Origin: Methanospirillum hungatei
Lineage (GTDB): Archaea > Halobacteriota > Methanomicrobia > Methanomicrobiales > Methanospirillaceae
Length of the DNA: 64,000 nt
Reading direction: 5' to 3'
Assembly: GCF_019263745.1 (NCBI RefSeq)
Contig: NZ_CP077107.1
Span: 1,922,001 to 1,986,000, forward strand
Of this stretch, positions 24,195-32,688 are shown in pieces. Both the position numbers and the translations under genes were made by a program. The notes below the pieces were generated by a model. That model was given only the letters and a program-made list of their open reading frames with translations. It was not told the DNA's origin and did not search any database. Every line of letters starts with the position of its first letter. Position 1 is the first letter of the stretch.

Positions 24195-26225
24195 ATGCGG
24201 CTCTATCCAAAGATGATACTCGTAATTGCATGCACATTCTTTGCCGTCATGGTAGTCCTCCTCTTCTCGTTTGAATACACAATAATGGACTCCTTTTCAA
24301 GTCTGGAAAAAAAATACGTGGACCAGGACATCCTGAGGGCAGAACATGCAATAGAACAGGAGATAGACAGGATCCAGCAGATTGGAACAGACTGGGCTGA
24401 ATGGGATACAACCTATGATTTTTTGGTGACACATGATCCGGCATATATCTCTTCCAACCTGGCATTATCTACTTTTGAGGCATTGAAGATCCGATATTTT
24501 ATTATCCAGGATCTGAATGGAAGCATCATCGTCGGGAGGGGTATTTCTGATAATGCACCTGAACTGACTGAGATACCTCCGGATCTTGGAGCATTGATCA
24601 ACAAATCCAGGACTGAAACAAAGCGTGCAGGTCTTATCGGGTGGAATAACACGGCCTGGCTTATTGCACAAAACCCAATATTAACCACACACCAGGAAGG
24701 GCCTTCCAGGGGGACGCTTACAATTCTCAATCCACTTGACCAGCAGATGTGTGCTGACATATCAGATCTTCTGTTGCAGAATGTAACCGCACGGATTCTG
24801 ACACAAAAGGAGAAAACCTCCCAAAACTTTCCTGTCCTGCACGCGACAGTCACCAGAGATTCAATTCAGGCAGCCAGGGTTCTCCCAGACATTTTTGGAT
24901 TCCCATTTCTCCTTCTCAAGGTAGAAGGAGTTCGTGACCTCTACATGAGCGGGCTGTATACCAGGGATTACCTCTTCTTTTCCCTCCTGCTGTTGGTTAT
25001 CTGTTTCATGGGGGTTGCCATAACACTCATCAACCTTATCGTCATCGCCCCTCTTGGGGAATTAAACACAGAACTTGAAAAAGTTGGAAAAAGTGGATTA
25101 CTATCAGGGCGGATTAAAACTGGACGGGATGATGAAATCGGGGATCTCAGCAGATCTATAAATCTCATGCTTGATCAGATTGAGCAGGCCGTAGAGCAGC
25201 GACATGCGACTGAGCAACGCCTTTCAAGACTTATTGCCCTGGCAGAAGAAGGAATCTGTCTGATGGGGCCGGACAACCATATCTGGTTTGCGAATCCAAA
25301 GATGGCATCATTTTTTGGAATGACACCCGGTGAGCTGGCTGGTAAAAGTATATTGAACCTCTTAGAGGCTGAACAGACGATACGACCAGAGGAACTATTC
25401 GCTGATCAACCAGTTCACCGGGAATTTCACACCAGGAAGAAGGATGGGGCTGATCTGTATATCAGTGTCGTTGCAGCACCCTATCCCCTTGAAGGTGGGC
25501 AGGAAGGGCATCTCTGTGTTATGAATGACATAACAACCTTCAAGGACAACGAGAAGGCTCTCCTCCTCTCAAACAAAAAACTCAGTCTGCTTGGGAGCAT
25601 GACCAGGCATGATATCGTAAACCAGCTGACCACCATTCGTGGAATGCTTGGCCTCGTCCATCGGAAGACCACAGATGAGATCATCCTGAACCTTGTGGAG
25701 GCGGCAGAAGAGGCAGCTGACCGAGTCAATAAACATATTGAATTTTCCAAAGAGTACCAGAAAGCCGGGATGCAGGCTCCAATCTGGCAGAACCTTGGTA
25801 CATGCTGGAATCTTGCCTATGCCATGACAAAGAAAAAGGGATTGACATTCAGTTATCAGGGCGAGCAGGTAGAGGTATACGCTGATCAGTTACTGCAAAA
25901 AGTGTTCTATAACCTCATCGACAACAGCCTCAAGCATGGAAAAAATGTCTTTTACATCTCTATTCACACCAAAATGAGAGACTCTAACCTGGTGATTCTC
26001 TATGAAGATGATGGGGAAGGCATTGCAGATTCTATGAAAGAGCGGATTTTTGAACGGGGTGTTGGATCTGGTACCGGATGGGGACTTTTTTTCGCACGGG
26101 AGGTTCTCGGACTGACTGGTATTACCATCACTGAGCAGGGAACTTTCGGAATTGGTGCCAGGTTTGAGATCGTGGTTCCGGAAGGGGGTTATCGCAAGGT
26201 TGAGATCCCCACAGAGAACATTTGA
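24195..26225 (+). CDS. membrane sensor histidine kinase (CHASE4-HAMP-PAS)
   Basis: 676 residues with GGGGGAC before the ATG. TM1 at residues about 7-28, an extracellular CHASE4-type sensor (LEKKYVDQDILRAEHAIEQEIDRIQQIG onward, with DWAEWDTTYDF near residue 75) to about 250, TM2 at about 256-284, HAMP to about 335, PAS at about 345-455, then the phospho-acceptor helix with His in GSMTRHDIVNQLTTIRG near 475 and the ATPase domain with NLIDNSLKHG (N box), YEDDGEGIADSMKERIFERG (G1/F) and SGTGWGLFFAREVL (G2). It should autophosphorylate and pass phosphate to a receiver, possibly the protein encoded just upstream. Confidence 0.9.
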   Translation: MRLYPKMILVIACTFFAVMVVLLFSFEYTIMDSFSSLEKKYVDQDILRAEHAIEQEIDRIQQIGTDWAEWDTTYDFLVTHDPAYISSNLALSTFEALKIRYFIIQDLNGSIIVGRGISDNAPELTEIPPDLGALINKSRTETKRAGLIGWNNTAWLIAQNPILTTHQEGPSRGTLTILNPLDQQMCADISDLLLQNVTARILTQKEKTSQNFPVLHATVTRDSIQAARVLPDIFGFPFLLLKVEGVRDLYMSGLYTRDYLFFSLLLLVICFMGVAITLINLIVIAPLGELNTELEKVGKSGLLSGRIKTGRDDEIGDLSRSINLMLDQIEQAVEQRHATEQRLSRLIALAEEGICLMGPDNHIWFANPKMASFFGMTPGELAGKSILNLLEAEQTIRPEELFADQPVHREFHTRKKDGADLYISVVAAPYPLEGGQEGHLCVMNDITTFKDNEKALLLSNKKLSLLGSMTRHDIVNQLTTIRGMLGLVHRKTTDEIILNLVEAAEEAADRVNKHIEFSKEYQKAGMQAPIWQNLGTCWNLAYAMTKKKGLTFSYQGEQVEVYADQLLQKVFYNLIDNSLKHGKNVFYISIHTKMRDSNLVILYEDDGEGIADSMKERIFERGVGSGTGWGLFFAREVLGLTGITITEQGTFGIGARFEIVVPEGGYRKVEIPTENI

Positions 26226-26230
26226 TCCAG

Positions 26231-27223
26231 TTATACCATAAACCTGAATGTAACCCAGGCGATAAGGAGCATCAGAACTGAATATTTCAGCCCTGCTGTA
26301 ACACGCCCTTCACCCATGACACCGGCAACAAGCCCTGAGAAAAATCCCTGGAACATACCGGCATGAGAGAAGACGCGTATATAGAGAGCCAGGTCAAACC
26401 CTCCCAGGTTAAATCCTGCCTGACCAGATGCCCCCGTTTCTGCTCCAAGATCGGCCATGGTCTTCAGGAACGATGAAACCAGGATCATGACTACAAAGAG
26501 GAACACTGCAAATGATGCAAGGATGATGATGACATAGATGAACATGTTGTTCTTCCGGTCAGTCTTCATGATCACATATTCTGCTGAGTCCTTCCCGGCT
26601 GCACGCAGAACCTCAACGATATCACCACCGGCATCACTCGCACGCGCTACAAGATCCACACTCCGTTCCACAAGAGGGATCGGGATCTCTTTTCCAAGCT
26701 GGCGTATGGCATCAATGAATGCAAAGTTCCATGATATGCGCTGATCAAGCTGGCGGATATGCCGGGTGAGAGCACCATACTCAGCCTGAGATACCAGGTG
26801 AATAGCACCAGGCAAGGTCATACCACTTTCGTGCATACCAGCCAGATCCCGAAAAAAGTTGGGAAGCGCAATCTCGATACTCGTGATTCGTCTTCCTTCA
26901 AGAAGATCAGTTACCGCCAGGGGTCCGACGATGATAACCGTTGTAAATACTGCTACATCATCTATGAACGAATTTGTCAGAAGGGCTCCAGGACCTCCAT
27001 TCTGAAGGGCCATCGTGAGTCCGACAATAAAAAAGAGAAGGCCTGCCGGGACTGACACATAGAGAATATTGATCGGTTTTTCAAACAGGGTCCGGAACGG
27101 GTGTTTGATAAACCGGAGTGTGCCCTCGGAGTAGTGGTAGTACGTTTCAATTTTTGAATAAATCTCTTCACTCTTCGGATCAACCGAGATTTTTTCTTTT
27201 TTCCGGTCCCCAAATAGTCCCAT
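26231..27223 (-). CDS. type II secretion F-domain protein (pilus assembly platform, second)
   Basis: About 330 residues. ATG 27223 lies just after the previous gene's stop with GGTG upstream; a GTG at 27232 is less likely. One or two N-terminal membrane helices (NILYVSVPAGLLFFIVGLTM region), a T2SSF cytoplasmic helical domain (FFRDLAGMHESGMTLPGAIHLVSQAEYG, then LVARASDAGGDIVEVL), and more membrane helices at the C terminus. The protein forms the inner-membrane platform of type IV pilus-like machines together with the gene upstream. The 3' end converges with the histidine kinase gene, 5 nt apart. Confidence 0.85.
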   Translation of the reverse strand: MGLFGDRKKEKISVDPKSEEIYSKIETYYHYSEGTLRFIKHPFRTLFEKPINILYVSVPAGLLFFIVGLTMALQNGGPGALLTNSFIDDVAVFTTVIIVGPLAVTDLLEGRRITSIEIALPNFFRDLAGMHESGMTLPGAIHLVSQAEYGALTRHIRQLDQRISWNFAFIDAIRQLGKEIPIPLVERSVDLVARASDAGGDIVEVLRAAGKDSAEYVIMKTDRKNNMFIYVIIILASFAVFLFVVMILVSSFLKTMADLGAETGASGQAGFNLGGFDLALYIRVFSHAGMFQGFFSGLVAGVMGEGRVTAGLKYSVLMLLIAWVTFRFMV

Positions 27224-27225
27224 TT

Positions 27226-28161
27226 TCACCACTCCGGCGTCATCGAATCTATCAGAACCACAAACATCACACTTCCAAACGGAATGATCAGATAGATGAT
27301 AATATACAGAAACAAGGGTGTTGATTCTCCAGACAGAATAGCCATGATAGACTGAATAAGAATCATGAACAGAGTTCCGGCAACAAGAGCGGTTACATAA
27401 CTCTCGGCTATCAGTGCGAGGGTATCAAGAAATTGTTTCTGTGTCTGCCTGTTTTCGCCGGTATACTGTTCTGCTTTTGTCCTGAAAAAATCAGAGATGT
27501 TGCTTCCCGCTGCAACACTTCCGATACACCCCTGGAGAAAGTCACGCATACGCGGACTTGGTGTACTCATGGAGACATTTTTCAATGCTTCGATAAGATC
27601 ATGCCCAAACACATCCACCTCAAGGATGATATACCGAGCTTCAACCGAAGACTCACCATATATCGTCGAGTTCCCCAGTTGCCGGAAAACCTCTGCCGGA
27701 GGGATGCCTGCGGTAGACATTGCAGCAAGATAGTTGATAGCATATGGAAGGGTTGTCTCGATATTGCGTCTTCTTCCCCCAGCAACTACAGAAGGATAAA
27801 CCAGATAGATGAGAAATGTCGTCCCATACAGCACCACAAAAGAGACGATGCCAGCAATAAGTGTCCCCACCATGAGGTAGTATCCCTGGAACTGGTTGAT
27901 AGTCGCTGCAATATCCGTGGGAACATTACCCCGAAAAGATATCAGTGCCGGGACGTTCAGGAGGTACACAAGAAGGGCAATCAGGATTGAGCCAATAATT
28001 CCGACAAGAACAGAGGTGAATACAGCAGTAGAAAGGTATGCTTCAAAGGTAATACCCATTCTGGCAGACTTGAGATTCTCAATGAGTTCATAGTATTTCT
28101 CCCGTTTGCCTGACATCCGGCTTCCAAGCAGGGAGAAGCAGAACCGCTCATAAGAATTCAT
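27226..28161 (-). CDS. type II secretion F-domain protein (pilus assembly platform, first)
   Basis: About 311 residues; ATG 28161 is preferred over GTG 28167, both inside the end of the ATPase gene (GGTGG upstream). Contains an N-terminal cytoplasmic helix, two membrane helices (FTSVLVGIIGSILIALLVYLL and YLMVGTLIAGIVSFVVLYGT regions), the T2SSF helical bundle (LPYAINYLAAMSTAGIPPAEVF, GSNISDFFRTKAEQY) and two C-terminal helices. Archaeal FlaJ/TadB/TadC-type proteins usually come as one fused or two separate platform proteins; here two. It forms a tight operon with the ATPase and the second platform gene. Confidence 0.86.
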   Translation of the reverse strand: MNSYERFCFSLLGSRMSGKREKYYELIENLKSARMGITFEAYLSTAVFTSVLVGIIGSILIALLVYLLNVPALISFRGNVPTDIAATINQFQGYYLMVGTLIAGIVSFVVLYGTTFLIYLVYPSVVAGGRRRNIETTLPYAINYLAAMSTAGIPPAEVFRQLGNSTIYGESSVEARYIILEVDVFGHDLIEALKNVSMSTPSPRMRDFLQGCIGSVAAGSNISDFFRTKAEQYTGENRQTQKQFLDTLALIAESYVTALVAGTLFMILIQSIMAILSGESTPLFLYIIIYLIIPFGSVMFVVLIDSMTPEW

Positions 28162-29989
28162 TGCCACCAGACCGGATCTGTTCCATTAAGGTCTCGGAAT
28201 CCCTGAAGTACGAGACAACAATTTTGCTCACATCACGAAAGTCGCGGATTTTCTGTTCACGCATCCACTCAAGTACTTCCTGCCGCTGGAGAAGATCACG
28301 ACGAATTCTTTCCTCATCCCACCCATGTGACTCCATGATCTCTTCCAGAATAAACGACTTGCCAGAGTATGAGATCTCATCGGTTGCCTGCCTCCATCTG
28401 AATACTTCATTTGTGATCAGTTCATTGGTTCTGGGATCAATATCCAGGACCTCGATAATCTGTTTGTTACGCCGGATGCGCTGACCGCCGACCCGTGCCT
28501 GGACCTGCACACAAACCAGGTTTAAGGCAGAAAGCATGTTTCTTGGAACTGAGATGGGAGGATTTTCCAGACGATGGACTGCTGAGGATACTGAATCCGC
28601 GTGCATTGTGGAATACGTCACATGCCCGGTTGACATCGCCTGAAAGAGAGTGAGTGCTTCACGACCACGGACTTCTCCAACAATCAGGTACTCAGGACGC
28701 TGACGAAGAGCAGCTTTTAAGAGTTCATACATATCAATCTCCCCTTTACCGCTCACATCAAAGGACTCACGGGTGACACTTGGAATCCAATTGGCATGGG
28801 GAAGCTTCAGTTCCCTGGTATCCTCAAGTGTGACTATCTTTGCCAAGGGTGGAATAAATAGGGAGATAGCATTCAGTGAGGTTGTCTTTCCTGACGCTGT
28901 CCCACCGGCAAAGATGCATGACTTCCCGTTTTCAACAGCAAGCCAGAGGAATGCTATCGAGAGAGGAGAAAAGGTACCCCATTCGATCAGGTCAGTCGGG
29001 GTGATCGGTTCATCTTTGAATTTCCGGATGGTAAAAGTAGACCCATGTGCTGTTACTTCGGTCCCGAGTGTCATCTGAATACGGGATCCATCCTGCATTG
29101 TTGCATCCAGCATCGGATCTGCAACTGAGATGTGTTTTCCGGCACGCTGAGCAAGCTTAGTGACAAACGAATCAAGTTCTGGATTATCAGAATAGAAGAG
29201 ATTAGACTCTATTGATTCGTATCTCGAATGATATACAAAAAGAGGTCTGCCGATACCGTCACAGGAGATATCTTCAATAAACCGATCATGCATCACCGGA
29301 TCAACAAGTCCATCCCCAAGAAAGTCTTTTTTCAGGTGATAATGGATCTTCTCATAGGTCAGAGGGTCCAGGTTGATTGCATAATCTGCCAGCACCTCAT
29401 TCATCATGGACTCAAGAGTCTCCCCCGCAGTCTCACGTGAAATCTGTCGGGTGTTTACATTCACCCGTTCAAATATTCCTTTTTTAAGCTCATCGAGAAG
29501 CTTCTTTTCTGCTTCTGAATATACCGGTTCAACAACTTCGTACAGGTACTCATGCGTGGTATAGTTGTACGTAATCCGGATATATGCAAAAGGAGGATTA
29601 ACCGGATAGACCTCTATCTCTTCAGTCCCGGGAGGAGGCACATACGTGAGGTCAACCATCATCCCATGGACCTTGGGATCATATTGCTCACGTTTTTTTG
29701 CCAGAGGTGCTATTTTTCCAATTGTTCCAAATAGTGAACCCTTCTTTTTCGATTCCCCAGATCCTGTACCAGAAACGGACTGATCTTTTTCATCCTTCTT
29801 CCCAAGCCGGCGTAAACTTGCTGGTTTATTGGTTTTTCCAGTTTTTTCTTTCTTTTTGCCAGACAGGGCAGACAGTCGGGAAACTTTTTCCTTAGGTGGA
29901 GTATCTTGTAAAGATGGCTCTCCGGCAGGTTTTCCCTTATCATTCGATGCACGAACCTGTTTTTTAAAACTCCCCACCTTTACTTTCAT
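28148..29989 (-). CDS. type II/IV secretion ATPase (TadA/VirB11-like pilus motor)
   Basis: About 613 residues from ATG 29989 (AAGGATGA upstream); a GTG at 30025 is in frame. The first 110 residues are basic, low-complexity and rich in Lys, probably flexible. Then an N-terminal all-beta/alpha domain and the hexameric ATPase core: FAGGTASGKTTSLNAI (Walker A) near residue 375, TLEDTRELKLPHANW (Asp box), LLKAALRQRPEYLIVGEVRGREAL (Walker B) near 440, and STMHADSVSSAVHRL (His box). It drives assembly of a pilus or pseudopilus with the two platform proteins downstream. No pilin or prepilin peptidase gene is visible in the window, so the filament subunit must be elsewhere. Confidence 0.92.
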   Translation of the reverse strand: MKVKVGSFKKQVRASNDKGKPAGEPSLQDTPPKEKVSRLSALSGKKKEKTGKTNKPASLRRLGKKDEKDQSVSGTGSGESKKKGSLFGTIGKIAPLAKKREQYDPKVHGMMVDLTYVPPPGTEEIEVYPVNPPFAYIRITYNYTTHEYLYEVVEPVYSEAEKKLLDELKKGIFERVNVNTRQISRETAGETLESMMNEVLADYAINLDPLTYEKIHYHLKKDFLGDGLVDPVMHDRFIEDISCDGIGRPLFVYHSRYESIESNLFYSDNPELDSFVTKLAQRAGKHISVADPMLDATMQDGSRIQMTLGTEVTAHGSTFTIRKFKDEPITPTDLIEWGTFSPLSIAFLWLAVENGKSCIFAGGTASGKTTSLNAISLFIPPLAKIVTLEDTRELKLPHANWIPSVTRESFDVSGKGEIDMYELLKAALRQRPEYLIVGEVRGREALTLFQAMSTGHVTYSTMHADSVSSAVHRLENPPISVPRNMLSALNLVCVQVQARVGGQRIRRNKQIIEVLDIDPRTNELITNEVFRWRQATDEISYSGKSFILEEIMESHGWDEERIRRDLLQRQEVLEWMREQKIRDFRDVSKIVVSYFRDSETLMEQIRSGGNEFL

Positions 29990-30025
29990 ATATTCATCCT
30001 TGGCCTGAAGTCCCCCTAGTGCCAC

Positions 30026-30161
30026 CCCACACCGAACGGACTCTGACCAAGAACCCCCCTTTATTCTACTACCATAATTACATAAGACGCAATATATAGA
30101 TAATGTCGAAACCTGTCAGTTCCCATCTGCAGGGAATCAGGAGGAACTGACCCATAGTACC
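30026..30161. promoter_or_regulatory. divergent promoter region, pilus operon / KaiC-like gene
   Basis: 136 nt between divergent genes. It contains TATA-like TTACATAAG and AATATATAGATAAT near 30068-30102. AGGAGGAACTGA near 30140 is a ribosome-site sequence for ATG 30162, though about 14 nt away. The shared promoter suggests the KaiC-like protein works with the pilus genes. Confidence 0.45.
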
Positions 30162-30785
30162 ATGTCTGAAGAATCAGAGGATAAAGCCGGATCGATGATC
30201 CGCACATATGTGGGAAGGAACCGAACCGGCATAAATGGATTTGATCTTGCTCTTGACGGAGGATTTCTCCCAGGGAGTACCATCCTTCTTATCGGCTCGG
30301 CTACTTCAGGTATTGATCAGTTTGCCCGCCAGTTCTGGGAAATATTACCCGAACATAGGAAATTTTTCATGCTTGACGGCTACCTGCTCGAAGGGATGAT
30401 TCATGCACGAAATCTGACAACGAGTGAAATATTTGAAAATGCAGGTAATGGTGGGTTAATAATCGACTCCTTATCTACTCTTATCATGCGGGAAGGCATT
30501 GATCCAGTACTTGCAGGAGTTGTCTCATGCAGAGCAACAGTGCAGGCATCACGCGATAATGCTTTTTTTACTTTATATGAGGGACTACATGCACCCTATA
30601 ACGAAATACAACTGATCCGGCTCTGTGATGTTGTTATCCACCTGCATGAAGAAAAACACGGAAACGAGATCATAAGAACCCTGAACGTGAAAAAAATGAC
30701 CGGACTTATGCCTCCAGGAAGACTGCTGCCGTTTATTATATCCGGGAAGGGTATTGAGCTTTCAACAACGTCACGTGTCGTATAA
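30162..30785 (+). CDS. KaiC/FlaH-like RecA-fold protein with degenerate Walker A
   Basis: 207 residues. The fold is that of archaeal RecA-superfamily proteins: TGINGFDLALDGGFLPGSTILLIG at residue 20-45, a Walker B-like GGLIIDSLSTLI near 99, and a C-terminal LNVKKMTGLMPPGRLLPFIIS. The Walker A position reads GSATSGIDQFARQ, where the invariant Lys-Thr/Ser is Ile-Asp, so ATP hydrolysis is unlikely. FlaH, a related component of the archaellum motor, binds ATP but hydrolyses it poorly, and regulates the ATPase. By position this protein may be the regulator of the adjacent pilus ATPase; this is inference. Short for a KaiC-like protein because the region after Walker A is trimmed. Confidence 0.75.
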   Translation: MSEESEDKAGSMIRTYVGRNRTGINGFDLALDGGFLPGSTILLIGSATSGIDQFARQFWEILPEHRKFFMLDGYLLEGMIHARNLTTSEIFENAGNGGLIIDSLSTLIMREGIDPVLAGVVSCRATVQASRDNAFFTLYEGLHAPYNEIQLIRLCDVVIHLHEEKHGNEIIRTLNVKKMTGLMPPGRLLPFIISGKGIELSTTSRVV

Positions 30786-30787
30786 AT

Positions 30788-31165
30788 TTACATCCAGTCA
30801 AGAAGGCGACGCAGACGGCCATGCCCTCTGTGTTCTTCCTCTGTCTTTGGAGTATGACCAAACCGGCTGTTGATATCAGCAAAATCAATATAGTCGGGAT
30901 CTGTTTCCGGAGGACGTTCTTCTGCCAGGATAATTCCAGATGAGTCTGTCCGGCCCTTTACGCTTTTTTGTCTGAATGAAGATTCAGGACTCGTGGATGA
31001 AAAGGAAGGTGCATCCATTGGCACAAGCTCCTCCTCTTCTTCTATAGAGAATCCTGTGTCATTCTCCTGTTCACTCAGACGGCTGTTTAAAAAATCAACA
31101 TAATCTTCCACCTGATCCCGGAGTTGGGGCGGAAGAGACGCAATCTTTTCTTCAAGTGTCATCAT
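30788..31165 (-). CDS. hypothetical protein with DUF2281-like N terminus
   Basis: About 125 residues. MTLEEKIASLPPQLRDQVEDYVDFLNSRL at the start resembles DUF2281-type short helical segments often seen in antitoxins; the rest is acidic and low-complexity (EEEEELVPMDAPSFSSTSPES), then LAEERPPETDPDYIDFADINSRFGH and a basic C-terminal GHGRLRRLLDWM. Starts overlap the aldolase stop (TGATAATGATG), so it is the last gene of the secF-secD operon. Function unknown. Confidence 0.6.
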   Translation of the reverse strand: MMTLEEKIASLPPQLRDQVEDYVDFLNSRLSEQENDTGFSIEEEEELVPMDAPSFSSTSPESSFRQKSVKGRTDSSGIILAEERPPETDPDYIDFADINSRFGHTPKTEEEHRGHGRLRRLLDWM

Positions 31166-31167
31166 TA

Positions 31168-31704
31168 TCACTGAAATGAAGATACCAGAGACAAAACCCG
31201 GCATGCATGTTCAGCCAGGGATGTGTACAGATATGCTTCCTCCAGGGTTTTTCCAGTGGCAAAGGTACCATGTCCTCTGGCGATACAAAGCCCGGTCAAC
31301 GCAAGACAGTCTGCAACATCATCTGCCAGTTCCCGGCTGCCGGGTTCTCCTACGGCAATTGGAATCGTCGGACAGAACATCTTCCCTTCACTATCAAGAG
31401 GAGTGATTTCTTCAAGAACCAAAGATGCTGCAACGGCATATGGAGGATGAGCATGGACAATTGCCCGGTGTCGTGTCTGTTGGTATACTGCCCGGTGAAC
31501 ACGCCATTCACTTGAAGCATGGGATGGGACATCACCAAAGAGTGACACCTGGACAAGTTCACCAGGATCATCAAGGTATGAACCTGACCTCGTGATCAGA
31601 AAACTCTCTTCTTCATCACGAACACTCATGTTGCCAAAGTTACCACCAACCAGATGTTCGGAGAAGAGTCGTTTTCCTATTCGTGAAAATTCATCAACAA
31701 CCAT
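31168..31704 (-). CDS. class II aldolase/adducin family protein (fuculose-phosphate aldolase-like)
   Basis: About 178 residues from ATG 31704, five bases after the npdG stop; an ATG at 31734 inside npdG is possible. Family marks: GGNFGNMSVRDEEESFLITRSGSYLDD near residue 20, a catalytic-type Glu after SSEWRVHRAVYQ, zinc ligands in VHAHPPYAVAAS near 83 and RGHGTFATGKTLEEA near 145. Such zinc enzymes cleave sugar phosphates to dihydroxyacetone phosphate and an aldehyde, and in methanogens feed aromatic amino acid or deoxysugar metabolism; the substrate cannot be named. Downstream of npdG on the same transcript. Confidence 0.82.
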   Translation of the reverse strand: MVVDEFSRIGKRLFSEHLVGGNFGNMSVRDEEESFLITRSGSYLDDPGELVQVSLFGDVPSHASSEWRVHRAVYQQTRHRAIVHAHPPYAVAASLVLEEITPLDSEGKMFCPTIPIAVGEPGSRELADDVADCLALTGLCIARGHGTFATGKTLEEAYLYTSLAEHACRVLSLVSSFQ

Positions 31705-31711
31705 GTATCTA

Positions 31712-32362
31712 CTACACAAACCGGATTCCGACATCCTTCATTTTGTTAAATCGTGCAACATTCAGAAGGAGGGGCGTTATACTTTCAACAATATGTGATG
31801 AGGATAGGGGTCCTGCGTCAAATGATTTGAGTTCTGAAATAGAATCAACCAGATCCATAACGATTCGCTTCGCATCAGGATCATCACCGCAGACCGGGAC
31901 TGAATACGAGAGAACGCTATCTACATCCCGCCACCGGTTTCCGGCAATATTATTAAACGCAGTACATATCCGGGTATTCGAAGGCAGAATTTTCTGAATA
32001 AACAGAGCTGCAGAACCTTCTGTCGGAGGAGTATACACAAAACAATCACGCCGTTCCATCGGATTTACCGGACTTACAACAATCTTGTCCTCCCAGCCAG
32101 TGATGCCCCGGATGGTTGACTCAACATGTTTGAACGGGATTGCCAGGATAATTAGATCTGACTCATCCACGACCTGCTGGTTGGATCCTGGTTCTACAGA
32201 ACAATTAATTCCACGTTCTTTTGCAGAAATAAGACATGTATCACAGGTCTCATGGGCTTTCTGAACTTCACGGGATCCAACGCAGACATCCATGATTCGG
32301 GAAAGGCGCATTGCCATCCCTTCCCCAATCTCTCCGGTTCCTCCTACGATTCCTACCCGCAC
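31712..32362 (-). CDS. npdG: coenzyme F420-dependent NADP oxidoreductase
   Basis: About 216 residues. The start is the GTG at 32362, one base after the thioredoxin stop (TAACGTG), giving VRVGIVGGTGEIGEGMA, the dinucleotide-binding loop of NpdG; a longer frame from 32416 lies inside the thioredoxin gene. Further family features are VGSREVQKAHE (NADP 2'-phosphate recognition), LIILAIPFKHVESTI, KIVVSPVNPMERRD and CTAFNNIAGNRWRD near residue 145. It transfers hydride between F420H2 and NADP, supplying NADPH for biosynthesis in methanogens. Tight operon with thioredoxin upstream and the aldolase downstream. Confidence 0.9.
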   Translation of the reverse strand: MRVGIVGGTGEIGEGMAMRLSRIMDVCVGSREVQKAHETCDTCLISAKERGINCSVEPGSNQQVVDESDLIILAIPFKHVESTIRGITGWEDKIVVSPVNPMERRDCFVYTPPTEGSAALFIQKILPSNTRICTAFNNIAGNRWRDVDSVLSYSVPVCGDDPDAKRIVMDLVDSISELKSFDAGPLSSSHIVESITPLLLNVARFNKMKDVGIRFV

Positions 32363-32363
32363 G

Positions 32364-32636
32364 TTATGCCACCAGGGGACGAAGAACCGATTCCAAGGTA
32401 TCTGCCTCCGTAACACCCTGGAATTTCTGGACTACAATACCATCCTTCTCGATGATGATGGTTGGAACAACTGATATGTGATAATTCTGAGCTTCAGTCA
32501 TATTTTCATCAACGTTGATTTTACGGATCTCAACAAGATCGCCCATACGGTTTTTCAGATCTTCAAGAATCGGGCCCATTCTTTTGCATGGTCCGCACCA
32601 TTCGGCATAGAAGTCCATAAGAATCGGTTTTGACAT
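32364..32636 (-). CDS. thioredoxin family protein
   Basis: 90 residues, compact. The active site reads FYAEWCGPCKRMGP at residue 8-21 and the cis-Pro loop is ISVVPTIIIEKDG. The start is ATG 32636 with AAGGTGC just upstream; the longer frame from 32723 overlaps the end of secD. A general disulphide reductase of the cytoplasm. Directly followed by npdG, so electrons from F420H2 via NADPH might reach it through a thioredoxin reductase encoded elsewhere (inference). Confidence 0.88.
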   Translation of the reverse strand: MSKPILMDFYAEWCGPCKRMGPILEDLKNRMGDLVEIRKINVDENMTEAQNYHISVVPTIIIEKDGIVVQKFQGVTEADTLESVLRPLVA

Positions 32637-32688
32637 GATGCACCTTAGCAGAATTGCGTTTAAAAAACAGATAAAAGTATGGTATCGG

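Noticed and set aside
27433-27990. 185-codon plus-strand frame opposite the pilus platform gene
   Set aside because: Codon-bias shadow of the minus-strand platform gene; no promoter, ribosome site or recognisable protein features.
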